Shown here: one piece after another, positions 50,201 to 64,000 of the stretch | How the letters are laid out: the number at the start of each line of letters is the position of its first letter | How positions within the stretch are numbered: the stretch's first letter is position 1 | DNA from: Lingula anatina | Taxonomy: Eukaryota > Brachiopoda > Lingulata > Lingulida > Lingulidae | Assembly: GCF_001039355.2 (NCBI RefSeq) | Contig: NW_019775900.1 | Location: 111,070-175,069, forward strand | Length of the DNA stretch: 64,000 nt | Direction: 5' to 3' | Translations under genes and position numbers: made by a program | The notes under the pieces: model-generated | The model's database searches: none | Told to the model about the DNA's origin: nothing | What the model saw: only the letters and a program-made list of their open reading frames with translations

Positions 50201-51720
50201 AACATGTTATGTTATTGTTATCACCTCCCCAATTCCCTTTCCTTCTTTTTTTATTCGTTCATACTTTCTTTTTTTCTTACGCATATATACACACATATAC
50301 ATAATCAGCTTAGTGAACACATTAAGACCTGATATGGCTTTTACTATTCTTCTTGCAAGAGCATGAAATATTTGCTTAACGTAAAAAATCACAAACTGCA
50401 TTTAACTCTCACATAGAGTACTTAAGACGCCATGAATTCTTAATCTTCCTGCAAGCCTAAACCGAGCATCAATGAAGACGGTACTTAAGGAGAGACGCTT
50501 ATGATGACGTCGGTTCGCTGGACCAGTTTTTGTCGTCTCCAAGTTGCTTTGACGCACCGTGTCTCTAATGAGTTTTATCAAAATGTGATAAATATCATTA
50601 ATAATATACTTTAATAAAAGTGCCCCTCGTCCATCACCTATAGCTGTTCCCTTTTGATGAATTACGTGAACATACTTTTTCTTATCTTGCCTAGTGCACG
50701 TACATGTAATGTATATGAAAATGTCATTACCGTTTATCTTATCTCAGAAGTGCACTATAATGTGGGTAGATATGGGTGATCTCAACAACTCGGAATTATG
50801 AAACGTACTGGCAATTTTCACATCTAGGGTCAAGAGCTAGACGGCTTTCAGGGATGTATACTATTGTTGTTTTGTACAGTGTCCAGGCTACACCCTGGAG
50901 AATACCCGGAACGGGTACAAAATTGCAACCAGTTTCCAGGAGGAAGAGTAGGCAGAAAACCGTCACTACTGCCCCGTGCAAAGGACACTAGGGAGACGGG
51001 TGACAGGTGGCTTTTGGAATGTTGATTATATGCAGCCACTCCGTCGTGAACGCTGTGAAAGGCGACAGAACAGATTACGTGTGAAAAGGTGTGTGAGTGT
51101 GTATGCGTGTGTGCGTGCGTGTGGCCTTGCAGGTGTGTGTATTTATTTATATTTCATTTGGGGGGGGGGTGACATCGTTACTCGTGAGAAACACTTGTCT
51201 AGCAATGGATTGTAAAGGAAACCTAACTGTGTCATTGTACTGGGTAGATCGAAACAACGTTTTGCAGTTGTGAAAGAAGTAGAAAACGGGTGTATTTCCT
51301 TTTCAAGATTTCATTTCCTCAAACATTTCTGATGGGGACAATTGCTTTGTAATAACTCATCGACCTAAAATATCTTCATAGTTTTAATCCATACAAAGAT
51401 TTGCCCTCGTGGCTTTTAACTCACGGCTTGATAAAATCCATTGTTCATTTCCCGCATAAGCCAGGTACGATCAGCCTTCGATTACACACACCAATAGAAT
51501 ACTCGGCGTTTAGTAAAGAGCTTTTTTGCTTTTTATCAAAAGAAGGATCTCCATTTACAGACCTTATTCAGCGTATTTTTGTTTTACTCCATCTTTTTTA
51601 TTTTATTCTATTTATTCTTCTATTCTTCTTTACTTATGCTTAATCCTCTTGATATATATTTTTTTACTTTTTGACCTATGTTATATTACGTTGTGTGCTC
51701 TCTGAATGTCTTCGTGAGTC

Positions 51721-51786
51721 ATATTATATTATATTATATTATATTATATTATATTATATTATATTATATTATATTATATTATATTA
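51721..51786. repeat. (ATATT)n pentanucleotide microsatellite
   Basis: Thirteen ATATT units; the overlying Tyr-Ile-Leu frame is an artefact. Confidence 0.97.
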
Positions 51787-52280
51787 CCTTGTACCAGATA
51801 TTTTCAGTACGCCAGATTCCGCTTTAGGTAGTCCCGGACATTGGGTTGGGAGCTAATCGATGGCGTATTGATTAAAATGATATGTATGCCGCGGTCTGCC
51901 TTCCGTACCTGAAAGGTTAAAGACATAGGCCTGATCAGATGGAAACTTCCATATTCCTGGATTACTTACAATTTCCCAGGATTTGCCCAAGTCATGCAAC
52001 GTCAGATCGATAAAGAAGAAGAAGATGTGGACTTAATGTGAAAAAACAAAGCCGTGTTACACGTAGAATATAAGAACTCACTTGATTAGGTCTAGCGCAT
52101 ATCACAGTTTTTACATCTTTGTGTTTGAAATGCTGAACACTTTATTCCGGCACAGTTGGAGAAGAGGGTGCTTCACCTTCTTTTGCAAGCAAAAACAAAG
52201 TGAAGGACTCAATTGGCGTTAAAAAGTATAATGGGGTCCGTGCAGTTGAATGAATTTAATGTAAAGAACTTAATTATCTA

Positions 52281-52456
52281 AGGACCCGTTCAAAATAGGG
52301 GACTAACTAGTCCAAGGGTCAAATATGGCGACCCACTATAAAGTTTGCCGTCGAAACCACTCATAGACATTGAATAGATATCCTGTGGGGAAGTATCCAA
52401 GTGGGTCGGCCAGATTTGGATCTTGGACTAGTTAGTCCACTGTTCTGAATGACCCC
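52281..52456. mobile_element. Short inverted-repeat element with TA flanks
   Basis: 176 bp. The left (GACTAACTAGTCCAAG...ATGGCGACCCAC) and right (GTGGGTCGGCCAGAT...CTTGGACTAGTTAGTC) halves are imperfect inverted repeats over about 55 bp. TA lies at both borders (52279-52280, 52457-52458). Fits a Tc1/mariner-type MITE. Confidence 0.68.
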
Positions 52457-53691
<1,235 letters not shown>

Positions 53692-53988
53692 NNNNNNNNN
53701 NNNNNNNNNNNNNNNNNNNNNNNNNNNNNNNNNNNNNNNNNNNNNNNNNNNNNNNNNNNNNNNNNNNNNNNNNNNNNNNNNNNNNNNNNNNNNNNNNNNN
53801 NNNNNNNNNNNNNNNNNNNNNNNNNNNNNNNNNNNNNNNNNNNNNNNNNNNNNNNNNNNNNNNNNNNNNNNNNNNNNNNNNNNNNNNNNNNNNNNNNNNN
53901 NNNNNNNNNNNNNNNNNNNNNNNNNNNNNNNNNNNNNNNNNNNNNNNNNNNNNNNNNNNNNNNNNNNNNNNNNNNNNNNNNNNNNNNN
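53692..53988. other. Assembly gap (297 N)
   Basis: Run of 297 N. It follows (TA)n at about 53583-53652 and poly(T) with one G up to 53691, and is followed by seven T. Low complexity on both sides probably caused the break. Confidence 0.99.
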
Positions 53989-55351
53989 TTTTTTTGCGAT
54001 TCCTTCAGGTCTGAGTAGTAGGACTTAGCCTCGCGTTTCCGCATTTGCCACTGCAGCCTTTCAGGCAGTGAGAAAATCGTATTAACTTTTCAACAAAAGC
54101 CGTAGTTTGGTTTTCTCGCTACGATACCGGCCTCCGCAGAAATTGTGATTCCGCAATCCGTCTTTTTCCTCCCACGTTATTTTTTAAAGAAACAATGATA
54201 ACAGAAATGGCAATGTTTCGAACCTGATCTGATACGCCAATAACACACCATGCTCCGGGACTTGGCTGTTCGTGTAGACGGTCTCATGCAGTTGGCCTAC
54301 TTGGTGAACTGTTACTAGAAACAATTAACCTGTTTACATTGTCGAGGACTCACAGTAAGAGACCCAGCTTTGAAATAAAAAAAAAACATAGTGGCGATGT
54401 GTCCATGTAGAGAAAAAGGTCTTCTTTACTGTATAAAGCACGTCTCACATGGCATATATTGGTACTGCACTTATAGGGGAAAATGAAGTATATTCGATAA
54501 TGCAGGCACGCGTGCATCTTAAATCCAAACAGTTAAATTAATTGGACTGGTTCTAAGCGCCAGTAAAGTAGGATTATAGGAGAGTGTCCTTGTCTAGATA
54601 CTGCTTTTGACTTCATAACAACGGGAATATTGTCGGTACTTCAGCTTCTCTGATCAATCAAGGCTGGAGGGTGAATACTGTGAACACTGAAACTGATAAA
54701 TGCTCTGCAGTGAAGCACGGCCGAGTTAAGTCGTGTTCAGACTCTCTATATATCCATGCCGGCATTGATAACATGCGTAATACCATTTCCACCGCATTAG
54801 TTTTTTTATTTGTCTTTTGGGATAACATTTATGTTCGTCTAAGTGACTTTTATCGATGACCGTCATCCGATTTGATTTTAAGCTAAATAAAAGACTCAGT
54901 GAATGCATTAGAATTAGCGTTCCGATGACTACGTTACAAACTGTCACAATTATCCAGATTTAATACATTAATGCTAGTCTACAACAGACGACGCCATTAT
55001 TCTAAAATCTATACACTACGTGATTTAATTTGCTTACAGGGGAATTTGCATATCTTGTTCTGGCCATGTGTTTTGTTAAATGATACCAGCTACATTGAAC
55101 CTCTTTATTCATAGATTTTTCTATATTACGTCTATTACTTATAGCCACTATGGAAACAAGGTACAATAATATTTTGCAAAGTCAGGATTCGTGTGAATGA
55201 ATAAAACCATATTTAAATGTGATTTTCAACGTCGTTGTATCTGCACACACATACTAGTACAGTACGTGTTAAATAAAGTGCTACGTAAGATTGTGGTGTT
55301 ATGAGGGTAAAATCATGCTGTGTGTTAACAGTCACATCGTTAGTATGTACT

Positions 55352-55393
<42 letters not shown>

Positions 55394-56114
55394 ATGTGCC
55401 TACTACCTAACTGTTTTACCACCTCCCTAACTTGCACCCTTCAATCTATCTATCTACCTACAGATCTATACAGTGGATACTTTCTCCCATGACTATTTAG
55501 TCCTGGGTGTGTCCAAACCGTTAAATTACATGCTGTCATTCTGATCGGGATTTCAAATTCCAAAACCAGAGCAAAACCTCCCATCAGAATTCTTGCGCTT
55601 ACCTTGTCACCTTCTGGAGGTCAAAGTGATGTTACTACAGCAAAACTTCTTGATCTTCTGGGAATATTATACTGTCACCTAGAATCTACGAACAATCGTT
55701 TCGACCCTAACGCTTGTAATGTGAGCGAATGGATAATCGACATCTCGTTGGCTCCTTGGACGCTGTTCCATTTGTCTGTTAATGGTACTGTTCGCACTAA
55801 GTCTATAAAGCTCACATTGATTCTACTCTACAGGTACATTAAAGCCAGTTGCGTGTCTTTAACCTATTAATAACATCCCGCAGTTTGAACGGGTTGGATA
55901 GGTGATCAATTTCGACTCATTGCAATCAACATTTGCAACCGGAAATGAACACATGTTGTGAACCCTTTCTCTGGTGAAGCTATCAATAGGTAATATCAAA
56001 AGTGAAAAAAATGTGAACGGTTTACACGTGTTGACAAAGCGGGATTTGGTGAACGGTAAATAACGAGGGGTGGCTGGCTAATGGGTCACACATCATGAAA
56101 TAGGATAGGCTCCT
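53989..56114. other. No gene seen
   Basis: Noncoding between the gap and the minisatellite, with one (CT)n tract and short (CTAT) repeats near 55443. Confidence 0.6.
55352..55389. repeat. (CT)n microsatellite
   Basis: Nineteen CT units. Confidence 0.96.
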
Positions 56115-56930
56115 GTTCAGCTGGATTGTAATCACCATACTCTGGTTGGCTTGATTGCAGTCGACACAGTCTAGTTGGCAAGGTGACAGTCAACAAAACC
56201 TGTTTGGCTAGGTTGCAGTTAACACAACTTGGTTGGCTAGGTTGCAGTCAACACAACCTGTTTGGCAAGGTGACAGTCAACACAGCCTGGCTGGCTAGGT
56301 TGCAGTCAACACAACCATTTTTGGCAAGGTGACAGTCAACACAACCCGGCTGGCTAGGTTGCAGTCAACACAAGGTGACATTCAAAACAACATGTTTGGC
56401 TAGGTGGCAGTTAACATAGCCTGGTCGACTAGGCTGCAGTCAACACAACTTGGTTGACTAGGTTACAGGCAACACAGCCTGGTTGGCTAGGTTGCAGTCA
56501 ATTCAACTTGGTTGGCTAGGTTGCAGTCAACATAGCCTGGTTGGCTAGGTTGCAGTCAACATAGCCTGGTTGACTAGGTTGCAGTAAACACAACTTGCAC
56601 CCCATTTCCATAGATTAGATCGACCTAACTCCCTGGGGGTTCCCGCTAAATAGCTGTCAGCCGGGCGGACACGAAAGTTAATTAACCCCTTACAGCTTGT
56701 AGTAGGCGGGACGGACATTTAAGTCGGATTATCTGAAAGTAATCTAGTGAGACTCCCCGCGGGGATAGATCGATCTAAAATCTATGGGAATAGAGACTTG
56801 GTTGACTAGGTTGTAGGGAACACAGCCTGGTTGGCTAGGTCGGAGTCAACACAGTCTGGTTGGCTAGATTGCAGTCAATACAGGCTTGTTGGCTAGGTCG
56901 GAGTCAACGCAATCTGTTTGGCTAGGTTAT
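56115..56930. repeat. 29-bp minisatellite (about 20 units)
   Basis: Tandem units of the form TTGGCTAGGTTGCAGTCAAC-ACAACCTGG. A variant unit, TTGGCAAGGTGACAGTCAAC, alternates with the main type in the first half, giving a two-unit higher-order pattern. The array is interrupted by the MITE at 56598-56795. Confidence 0.88.
56598..56795. mobile_element. Palindromic MITE, subfamily 2, inserted in a minisatellite
   Basis: A 198-bp element with inverted ends (CCCCATTTCCATAGATTAGA... / ...TCTATGGGAATAGAG). It sits within the 29-bp minisatellite and is bounded by ACTTG on both sides (56593-56597, 56796-56800). Removing the element and one ACTTG restores a normal minisatellite unit, which defines the insertion and a 5-bp target duplication. 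Confidence 0.85.
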
Positions 56931-59900
56931 GTCACTCAACAGCAGCCTCATGTGGACCAATCAGCAAGCAACTTATAATTTACAACCTTGAACCTAAGCA
57001 CCGATGGCTGTACATTGTGAACGTGACCGTCAATATTGTGCAGCAATCTTGCACCAATAGCTACGCTTAATTCACGACTGTGCTTTGCTCATGCATAATT
57101 GCTTTTAATAGTAGAATAATTGAATGACTGATAACATCGAACAATCGTTCTCAATTAAGTACGAAAGCTGTGTCATTTGATATGATGAATCACTTGTTGA
57201 CTGACAGATATCCCCATTAAACCTGATTGGCAGCAAACGCGACCATGACATTCTGTTAAGACTTATGTGTGTTAGCAACAAAGGGTGGCAACTCATACGG
57301 AATCTGCACGTGCTGGGTGTATTGGCCAAAAGAAACGGGATCTGTGGTTATTATCATGATCTATAACAGAAAATGTGTTTCGGTTCAGATGACATCTGTA
57401 CGCAGCATCATTGTTAACTCTGCCACTTCATCGATATCTGGCTGCCGAGTACGGAAAGTGTGCTACGAGGTCGATAAACCTGAATGGAAAACTGAATTGA
57501 AATGTTTATCGGATTTTGTTGCCTATGCTTAAAGAACAATATGATTATTTGCTATTGTTGATTAAATACACATTGAGTGAAGTCCAGTATCACACCCGTA
57601 AAGAACAACTGGCGCACCTTCCTTTGCTGGTTGAAATGTATTTTCTTTAGTCACTGAGGTGCCTCAAACGTCATTATGTTGGCGAATACAGGGAGACGAT
57701 TTCCACCATTTCAGATCAAGGTTGCGGAATCAGATCTGGACCTAATACATTATAAAAGGGTAAAAAAGGGTGTAGTTATAGATCAGTCTAATTACTTAAA
57801 AATCCTATAAATCGGATATATTTTTCAAAAGGTCGTAGCAGCGGTTGGTCGAAATCTCCACATGTACAACCTGAGTACGCCGGTGCGATGTGACCTACCA
57901 GAAGGTTGAAAAAGTCTGTTAAGAGCCCGAGACACAAAATCAAAAATCAAACATAACTGTAATACCCGTTCCACACAAACAAATCAAGTTTACCCTCTGT
58001 TTAACGGACTTTTTTTTATTCCTGTCATGGGACTTTCCTTGACTGTGGCGTTAAGTGTCTCGGATAACAAAATTTTGGATAAAGAAGCCAAAATGGAAAT
58101 CAAAACTATATACAGACATAAGGCAAGGATGTCATTATTTCTTTGATAGATTGCCCTATGCTAGTTACTCTGTTCGAATGCAGAATCTCAAGCGTTGTTT
58201 TCTTTCACCGATCGATAGTACAGACATTTTTGCAGATATTGGATCAAGCTTTTATACCGGCTAGCTCTGCCGCCTAAAACAACACGAAAAAGACAATTAA
58301 AACATAAGAGATATGTACTAGTACATAATATCACATGATATGTATGCCTGACAGTGAATGGCTTTTTGACACGGCTGTAACATGTAATAATAATGTATTA
58401 GAATCTGAAAAAAGTTTTGCTAAATGACGTCTCAGCCACTGCCGCCGAGACGCATACAACCAGTGCGGGACAGCCACGAATGTGTCCAGCAAGCCGTAAA
58501 CAAGCACGACCATGGTGTTTGACATTAGAAACTAATCAAATGTGTTTTTTGCGAACTTATCAAGCAATTAAATCCTCTCGATATTAACACATAAGAACGA
58601 GCCATCTGTCCCAGCAGGTAATACAAGTGGTAAGAAGAAGCAAGACCTCTTAATATACGTACGAACTTGATGTCTATATATATATACTGGTGCCCGGAGA
58701 GCAGCCCCATGGGAATCACAAGAAAAGTTTTTGCTTCAACCCTATGCGTTTTTAAGTATAGTCAGTCATGAGTTGAAATTACAGACAGGTGACAGAGACC
58801 GTAGTCAGTTACACCCTGATAAAAATGTTGATTCACAGCGGTATGATGGACAAAAGAAAACAAGCTATCATTTTCTATACAAAATTTAGAATTCGCATTG
58901 TGTTAGAATTCGCCCTATTCAAGTCGATTTTATGGTGAAATTATTTAAACACCAGAGCTGATCTATGTAACAATATTAGTGGACTCAATACTGTTGTAAA
59001 AATTATTAATATTATTATTTCGAAAAAAAAAGCTGTATTAGTTACATAGGTATAACAATCATCACATCTAAGACAAAATCGAAGCTGTTAAATGTTGTTC
59101 GGTGACGTCGACCAAAGGTGAAAGCTGCTGGTTGACAAGCCAATTTTTGGTGGAAGTTTGAGAACAGCCACAGCACATTGCACCAGTCTATTCTGTGAGT
59201 CACTGACACATATTTTATTCCATTTATATTAAAGGTTGCATGAATTCCCCATCAGGAGATCTGTGCAAGAATCTACACGTGCTACGCCAAGTGCACAAGT
59301 GGTGTTGAGTGATTACTTTTGTTGACATCACAATGCCATTAGACGGATGTGTGAAATATCATATCGACCTATAAAGGCCAGTTGGGGTTAGACCTTAATA
59401 AAGAAAAATGAATTTTCCAAGAATTTCCCCATATTGGCTAGGGTATACCCTATCCAAAACCCGCAAGTTCTATATTTTTAATTTAATCGACTTATCCAAA
59501 TTTAAACAGCCAAGTTTTGCTATATGAATAATCAGAAACAACCTCATGGGACATATGATTTACATTTTCCTCCGGTCCAAGCTTACCCCTACACTTGGTC
59601 TAACGCACACGTTGACTGTATTCAAAACGTATGAAAATTATTTCCTCCACGATCACGATTGAGCCTTGTTCAGTTGGCATATTAAAATAATTAATGGCCC
59701 CTGGCCAAATGAAGGTATAAGACACTGGCGAATCCTTATTTTGTTAATAACCGCACGTGGAGGAGACCCAAGCACACAGAAGATAAGTTACCTGACGAGG
59801 GCAATTCCACAGTAATATATAGAAATATGTACAGTGATGGTAAAATCATTTGATTTTTGTCTCATATGGCTTGCAATACTATATATGAATGAGTGAGAAA

Positions 59901-60399
59901 GCAAGTGTGGTCCATTGTGCCCCCAGGCCCGCCACTGTAAGACAAATTAGTATAAACTATACCGTGGCTTTCCATTCGATTTACATGCAAATTGGAAAAG
60001 GAAAGGGAGTCCTTAAAATTGATATGTACGCGAAGATAATCACGCCCTCTTAGCGGAGGATACATAAATTTTAAGTGATTTATAAAAAAAAACGGTCCTT
60101 TATCAAGGTTAAATACCTCTACTAAAGAATTACGTAGGTTTAGCTCAGAGCATTCAGCCCCTTGGGGGACTGATTGTTAAATGGCTCAGTTTCAGGAAAT
60201 TTGATGCTAGTAAACAGCTCTCTCTCTTGGGGCATTAAATGCGTTAGCACGAAATAATTATATTTCCATCAAAACAGCTTATTAAAACAGTTCACAATCT
60301 ATTAGCGTTGAATTCCAGGTATTTTGCGTATTGTCTAGGAAAGACGGACATGACAGATTTGACAGCTAAACGCAGATGGCTCATTTCTGAAAATGAATG

Positions 60400-60415
60400 C
60401 TCTCTCTCTCTCTCT

Positions 60416-60451
<36 letters not shown>
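60400..60451. repeat. (CT)n microsatellite
   Basis: About 25 CT units with one CATT interruption. Confidence 0.96.
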
Positions 60452-60454
<3 letters not shown>

Positions 60455-61556
60455 CTGTTATGTGCGCATCTCTATCTGAGTCTGTGTATGTGAGCCAATG
60501 TATGGTGCCGCTCTATTGAGGTTGTGAGCCAAATCACGGAAAGGCCCACCAGCGCACGTCTTCACATAGACCACTGGTTTACATGTATTTCATTACTGTC
60601 ACTACACGGGTACACGAAGTAGCAACCAATTAGTAGAAGGAGGTAACTGTGAAGTTTTGGAACACGGACGTAAGCCGTAAAGTTAGCGTGCTACGACAGT
60701 AAATCACTTGTTGCTGGATCTTACTAAAAATATGAATCTCACTGTCTCCTCCCAGGTTACGGCTGAGGTTAAGCTTAGTGAAAGGGTTTGCGTATTATAT
60801 GATACAGGTACATATAGTCTCCGATGATTCTTGGCTCCTCGTCTGTGGGCAAGGAATTGCCAAAGGAAAAAAGTTGAAACTTTGAAATTATTTTGAAGGA
60901 TAGAAATTAAAGAGAAACATGGCTGTAGTCGGTAGGGTTATAGACTAGGTAATTGCGGAGAGAGATGTTTAAGTCAAAACCTATCGGTGGAGAGCAGTAA
61001 TTGTGAAATATCACCTCACCAAATTATGCTGGTTACACGAAAAATGGCATGTTCAACGTGATTAGACAGCAAATCCCTGGGAACGGGTCATATCATATAA
61101 CCATACACCACACTCGCATAGCAATTATGAATGTATGCGGTTATGTTGATTTGTGTGCGCAAAGTGACCAGCAAGCAAGCAGATATTTTTGTGTGCAACA
61201 TTGTAATTTTAATTAACTCTGTTGGAAACAATGTATGAATTCAACTACCTAAGATGGGTTTCGTTTTTACAGCGACTGAACCTGTCTCACAAAAGAACGT
61301 AGTTTTGTATGTTTTGGTAACAGTGCTTTTGGATAGTCGACTACGAAAAAATGACTTCATAGTATTAGCCAAGAGAGCAAATGGCTCACAATCTGGGTAA
61401 AAAAGCAAATATATTCTTACCTTTTTTTTTGAGACATAAAAATGCAACTAGTACTAGGTAGCCTACTAGGTACACGTCAATATCTGCACGTGCCTAAGAT
61501 ACCCATTTATTTACACTGAGACACATGCTTCAGCTTAACTACGTTCACAACCTTCC

Positions 61557-61557
<1 letters not shown>

Positions 61558-61588
<31 letters not shown>
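61558..61588. repeat. Poly(T) tract followed by GCG
   Basis: 31 T followed by GCGAGTGAGG. Same poly(T)-GCG junction as at 47250-47276 and at the right edge of the N gap. Confidence 0.92.
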
Positions 61589-61590
<2 letters not shown>

Positions 61591-62070
61591 GAGTGAGGTC
61601 GTTAGACGGCTACTCTGGGGCCACACCGCTGTTTATTACGTTAATTTTTTTCAGTTATTTTTTTTCTAAAAAAGCCTTTTATTTTGCGATAAACCAGAAG
61701 TAATCGTCTTCTACGCAAAGAAAGAAACCGAAACAAATTGCGTAGAGAGAGCGTGGGAAGTCGTCGCAACTAGACAATATGAGCATATTTTCATGCGTTT
61801 TATGTTCCTTGTTCATCCAGAAAAGCACTGATCATAAATAGATGGTAATTTGCCTAGAATGCACGTGTAGGACCCTATTGACCGGGGCGAACGAGTGTAT
61901 TCAACTAAATATTAATCAGTCTGATAATCTGTGTTATTGGATGGGCACCCCGTGCTATTTATTGTGAATAAGTCTGACCACTTACGGTTAACAGCCAAAC
62001 AACGTTAACTGGATAAAGGGCGAAAAGATTAATTCCGAGTGAAATGGGACCACGAAATTGGCATTCTGGT

Positions 62071-62090
62071 CACGTGGTATAAATACGTCA
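62071..62090. promoter_or_regulatory. E-box / TATA / CRE-like cluster
   Basis: CACGTG (62071-62076), TATAAATA (62078-62085) and TACGTCA (62084-62090) overlap within 20 bp. This is promoter-like in composition, but no downstream gene is recognised on either strand. Confidence 0.25.
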
Positions 62091-62558
62091 TGTCAACAGG
62101 GTAGACCTAATATTGAATGCATCTGCTCTAACAACACTTTGGTCAAGTAGTTATTAGTCTAAGTTCACGTGTAAAATGTTGGCCACGTTCTGCAAACTCA
62201 CATTTATAAAAGACGTCTTAAAAGACTACACTTTATGATTGTAAACTTATAAAAGACCAGGCTTTCTCACAACAAGACAAATACACTGTCATATTTTATA
62301 TAGGATATTGGACACGTTCAAAAGATTCTACGAATAATCTGCGAACAGCGAGGCTGCAAGCATAACTTGCTCCACTCGCAAAGAGATCGTGAGGAGTTCG
62401 CAAGACGAGCGTGGTCCATAATGCACGTCGCAAGCAATGAATTTCAATTAATGCTCAATTCAGCTTCTAATATGCCTTCCAAAGGCTAGGGAAAAACTTA
62501 GAGAGCAGAAAAAGAAGGCGGGAGGAAAAAGAAAGAAGGGGAGAACAGGAGGCAAAAC

Positions 62559-62570
62559 TGACGTACGTCA
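62559..62570. promoter_or_regulatory. Palindromic double CRE-like site
   Basis: TGACGTACGTCA, a perfect 12-bp palindrome containing two TGACGT half-sites. It lies about 480 bp from the cluster at 62071. Regulatory role is inferred from the motif only. Confidence 0.22.
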
Positions 62571-64000
62571 TTACAAGCCTGTGGGGCAAGTGTGAAGCTA
62601 CTTTCGCCGTGCTTTGCATTCTCTTCATAAGTGGTAAATGCGTACCACGTACGCAGGTAGCAAGACAAACTTCAGAAATGAGTACAATTTCCACGACATC
62701 GCACCTTGTCCCTTCTTGAAAGGACATCTCATGTGGCCCCTGCGACTCGCAAGGCAGAGTTGCGCCTTTCCATTGCAAACTTTCCTCTACCTCTGCGAAT
62801 TCCACGGATTCTACTGCACCCAAAATTCACAGGGAACGTACGATCCTAACATTCGTGCGTCCTGTTGTGATCGAAGCTTAAATGACAACAAATAACACGC
62901 ACATTTAAGGTCTCCGGAGGTTTTATTTAAAATCATCATGCGATCATTAAATACGATTAAATAACGCTCCCATGAAAATGGCAGTTAAAATATACACCGG
63001 GTGTTGATGCTAGAATCTCACAGTTGACCTTTTGCAACAGTATGAATAGTGTTTATTTTTGCACTCGGCCATCATGTAACGTTAGTACAGAATTAAGCAT
63101 AAATATAGAATGTAAAACATCAACTAAGTGCATGTGTTAGATTATATTACCTTGTTATTGTGTATAAAATCTTACTACATTAGGGGTGATAACGGACTGA
63201 GCTTTTAGACAAATTGGTCTTTTGCGTGCAACCTTTACAACATGTATCATGTAGAGGAATATGGATTGTCTGCCCTGTCGGTGTGTTTTTATTTATGTTA
63301 TCTGTGCTTTTTTCTAATTTTGATCATGCTTATCTACATGTATGCTTCCATTAAAAAATCCATAACAAACAACTGAGGCAATTAACAATAAATCAACGCG
63401 TTAACGGAATAGATAAGCGGAATTTTCAAGAAGGGATATTGATGTAAAAGCACTTTATTTAAAATTTTCACTAAAAAAACACCTGACCTACGAAATCCTA
63501 AGAAAAATATTTGCCTATATAGAGACATGATCTGCGCTCACTGGACTATAACAGACAGTGACACATGCATATAATAGTTGACAAAAGATAATTTATGTTA
63601 TAAAATTCTGCATGACTGTTGACTTTTTAAAAATGGTATTTTAAAATACCACTCCATCAATAAAAAATGTAGCGCGTTCCTAAAGTTATACTCTTATTTA
63701 CAAAAGCAAAGTGCTTTAACTTACATTTATATTATTCACATGTTTGCATTTCTATCAATTTTAGATAGACAAAGTACTGTAAACCTAAAGAGATTACTTG
63801 AACCGAATTGAACATTTGCTCAACAATTACTGTAATTGAATCGTGTGCCATGTTCCCTTATAAAATAAAAGCTGAAGGATACATGTGTTTAGTAACGCTG
63901 AATATAAAGTGGACAGTTATTATTTTAAATATGATGTAATCCTTAATTTGTAAAGATGTTATCCGATAACACACCAGTCTGAGGCGAGATATGCAAACAT

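Larger units (their letters stand above)
39889..51720. other. Long noncoding stretch
   Basis: Almost 12 kb with microsatellites and small local duplications (for example GAGTCAAAGACAA repeated near 45810-45850). Open frames are all short; the 80-codon frame at 48713-48955 starts with ATGATG but shows no domain. No supported gene. Confidence 0.55.
56931..64000. other. No supported gene
   Basis: Seven kilobases with CT and poly(T) tracts and promoter-like motifs near 62.1-62.6 kb. The 62467-62895 segment is GC-richer and has overlapping open frames on both strands (118 and 85 codons), neither with a recognised domain. The final kilobase is very AT-rich. Confidence 0.5.

Noticed and set aside
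56115-56930. CRISPR-like array
   Set aside because: Units are contiguous with no unique spacers; it is a eukaryotic minisatellite.
57269-57532. 87-codon frame with cysteines (GICTCWVYW...)
   Set aside because: Starts at GTG right after a stop, no acceptor or family match; kept out as probable chance.
62467-62895. Overlapping 118- and 85-codon frames on opposite strands
   Set aside because: GC-richer DNA lengthens open frames on both strands; no domain in either.

Overview
This window is eukaryotic genomic DNA, AT-rich and gene-poor, with abundant microsatellites, small DNA-transposon remnants, one 297-bp N gap and four isolated single-N positions. The only intact, confidently recognisable gene is one uninterrupted coding exon on the minus strand (15858-17147). 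It encodes a 429-residue rhodopsin-class GPCR of the sex-peptide receptor / myoinhibitory-peptide (allatostatin-B) receptor family. That family is best known from protostomes. With the AT-rich composition and microsatellite density, this suggests a marine invertebrate, most plausibly a spiralian (mollusc, brachiopod, annelid or relative); the exact phylum is inference.

Layout: 0-3 kb holds a 155-bp duplicated contig end around a single N and a decayed Tc1/mariner element (971-2631) with matching terminal inverted repeats and TA flanks. 3-15.8 kb is noncoding, with many simple repeats, two copies of a roughly 340-bp dispersed repeat (8.6 and 13.5 kb) and one weak exon candidate (10.4 kb). The receptor exon lies at 15.9-17.1 kb, followed by a palindromic MITE (17.5 kb). 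A 1.5-1.7-kb segment at 18.8-22.0 kb appears twice around a single N, most likely two haplotypes placed in tandem. 23-29 kb is rich in inverted repeats: an 82-bp near-perfect palindrome, a TIR element at 25.3 kb, a hAT-like MITE with an 8-bp target duplication at 26.2 kb, a fold-back at 27.5 kb and a (TAA)n/(TAT)n hairpin at 28.8 kb. 33.7-34.3 kb holds a possible decayed coding remnant. 35.2-36.3 kb holds a second, inverted and internally deleted copy of the same Tc1 family. 36-57 kb contains three more MITE copies; one is inserted inside a 29-bp minisatellite (56.1-56.9 kb). The remainder is noncoding, with low-confidence promoter-like motif clusters at 34.7 and 62.1-62.6 kb.

There is no operon-like or multi-gene system. 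The most informative signals are the orphan single-exon neuropeptide receptor, the non-autonomous transposon families with readable insertion histories, and a reproducible assembly signature: every single N is flanked by duplicated sequence. I found no convincing rRNA, tRNA, CRISPR, retroviral or intact transposase gene.
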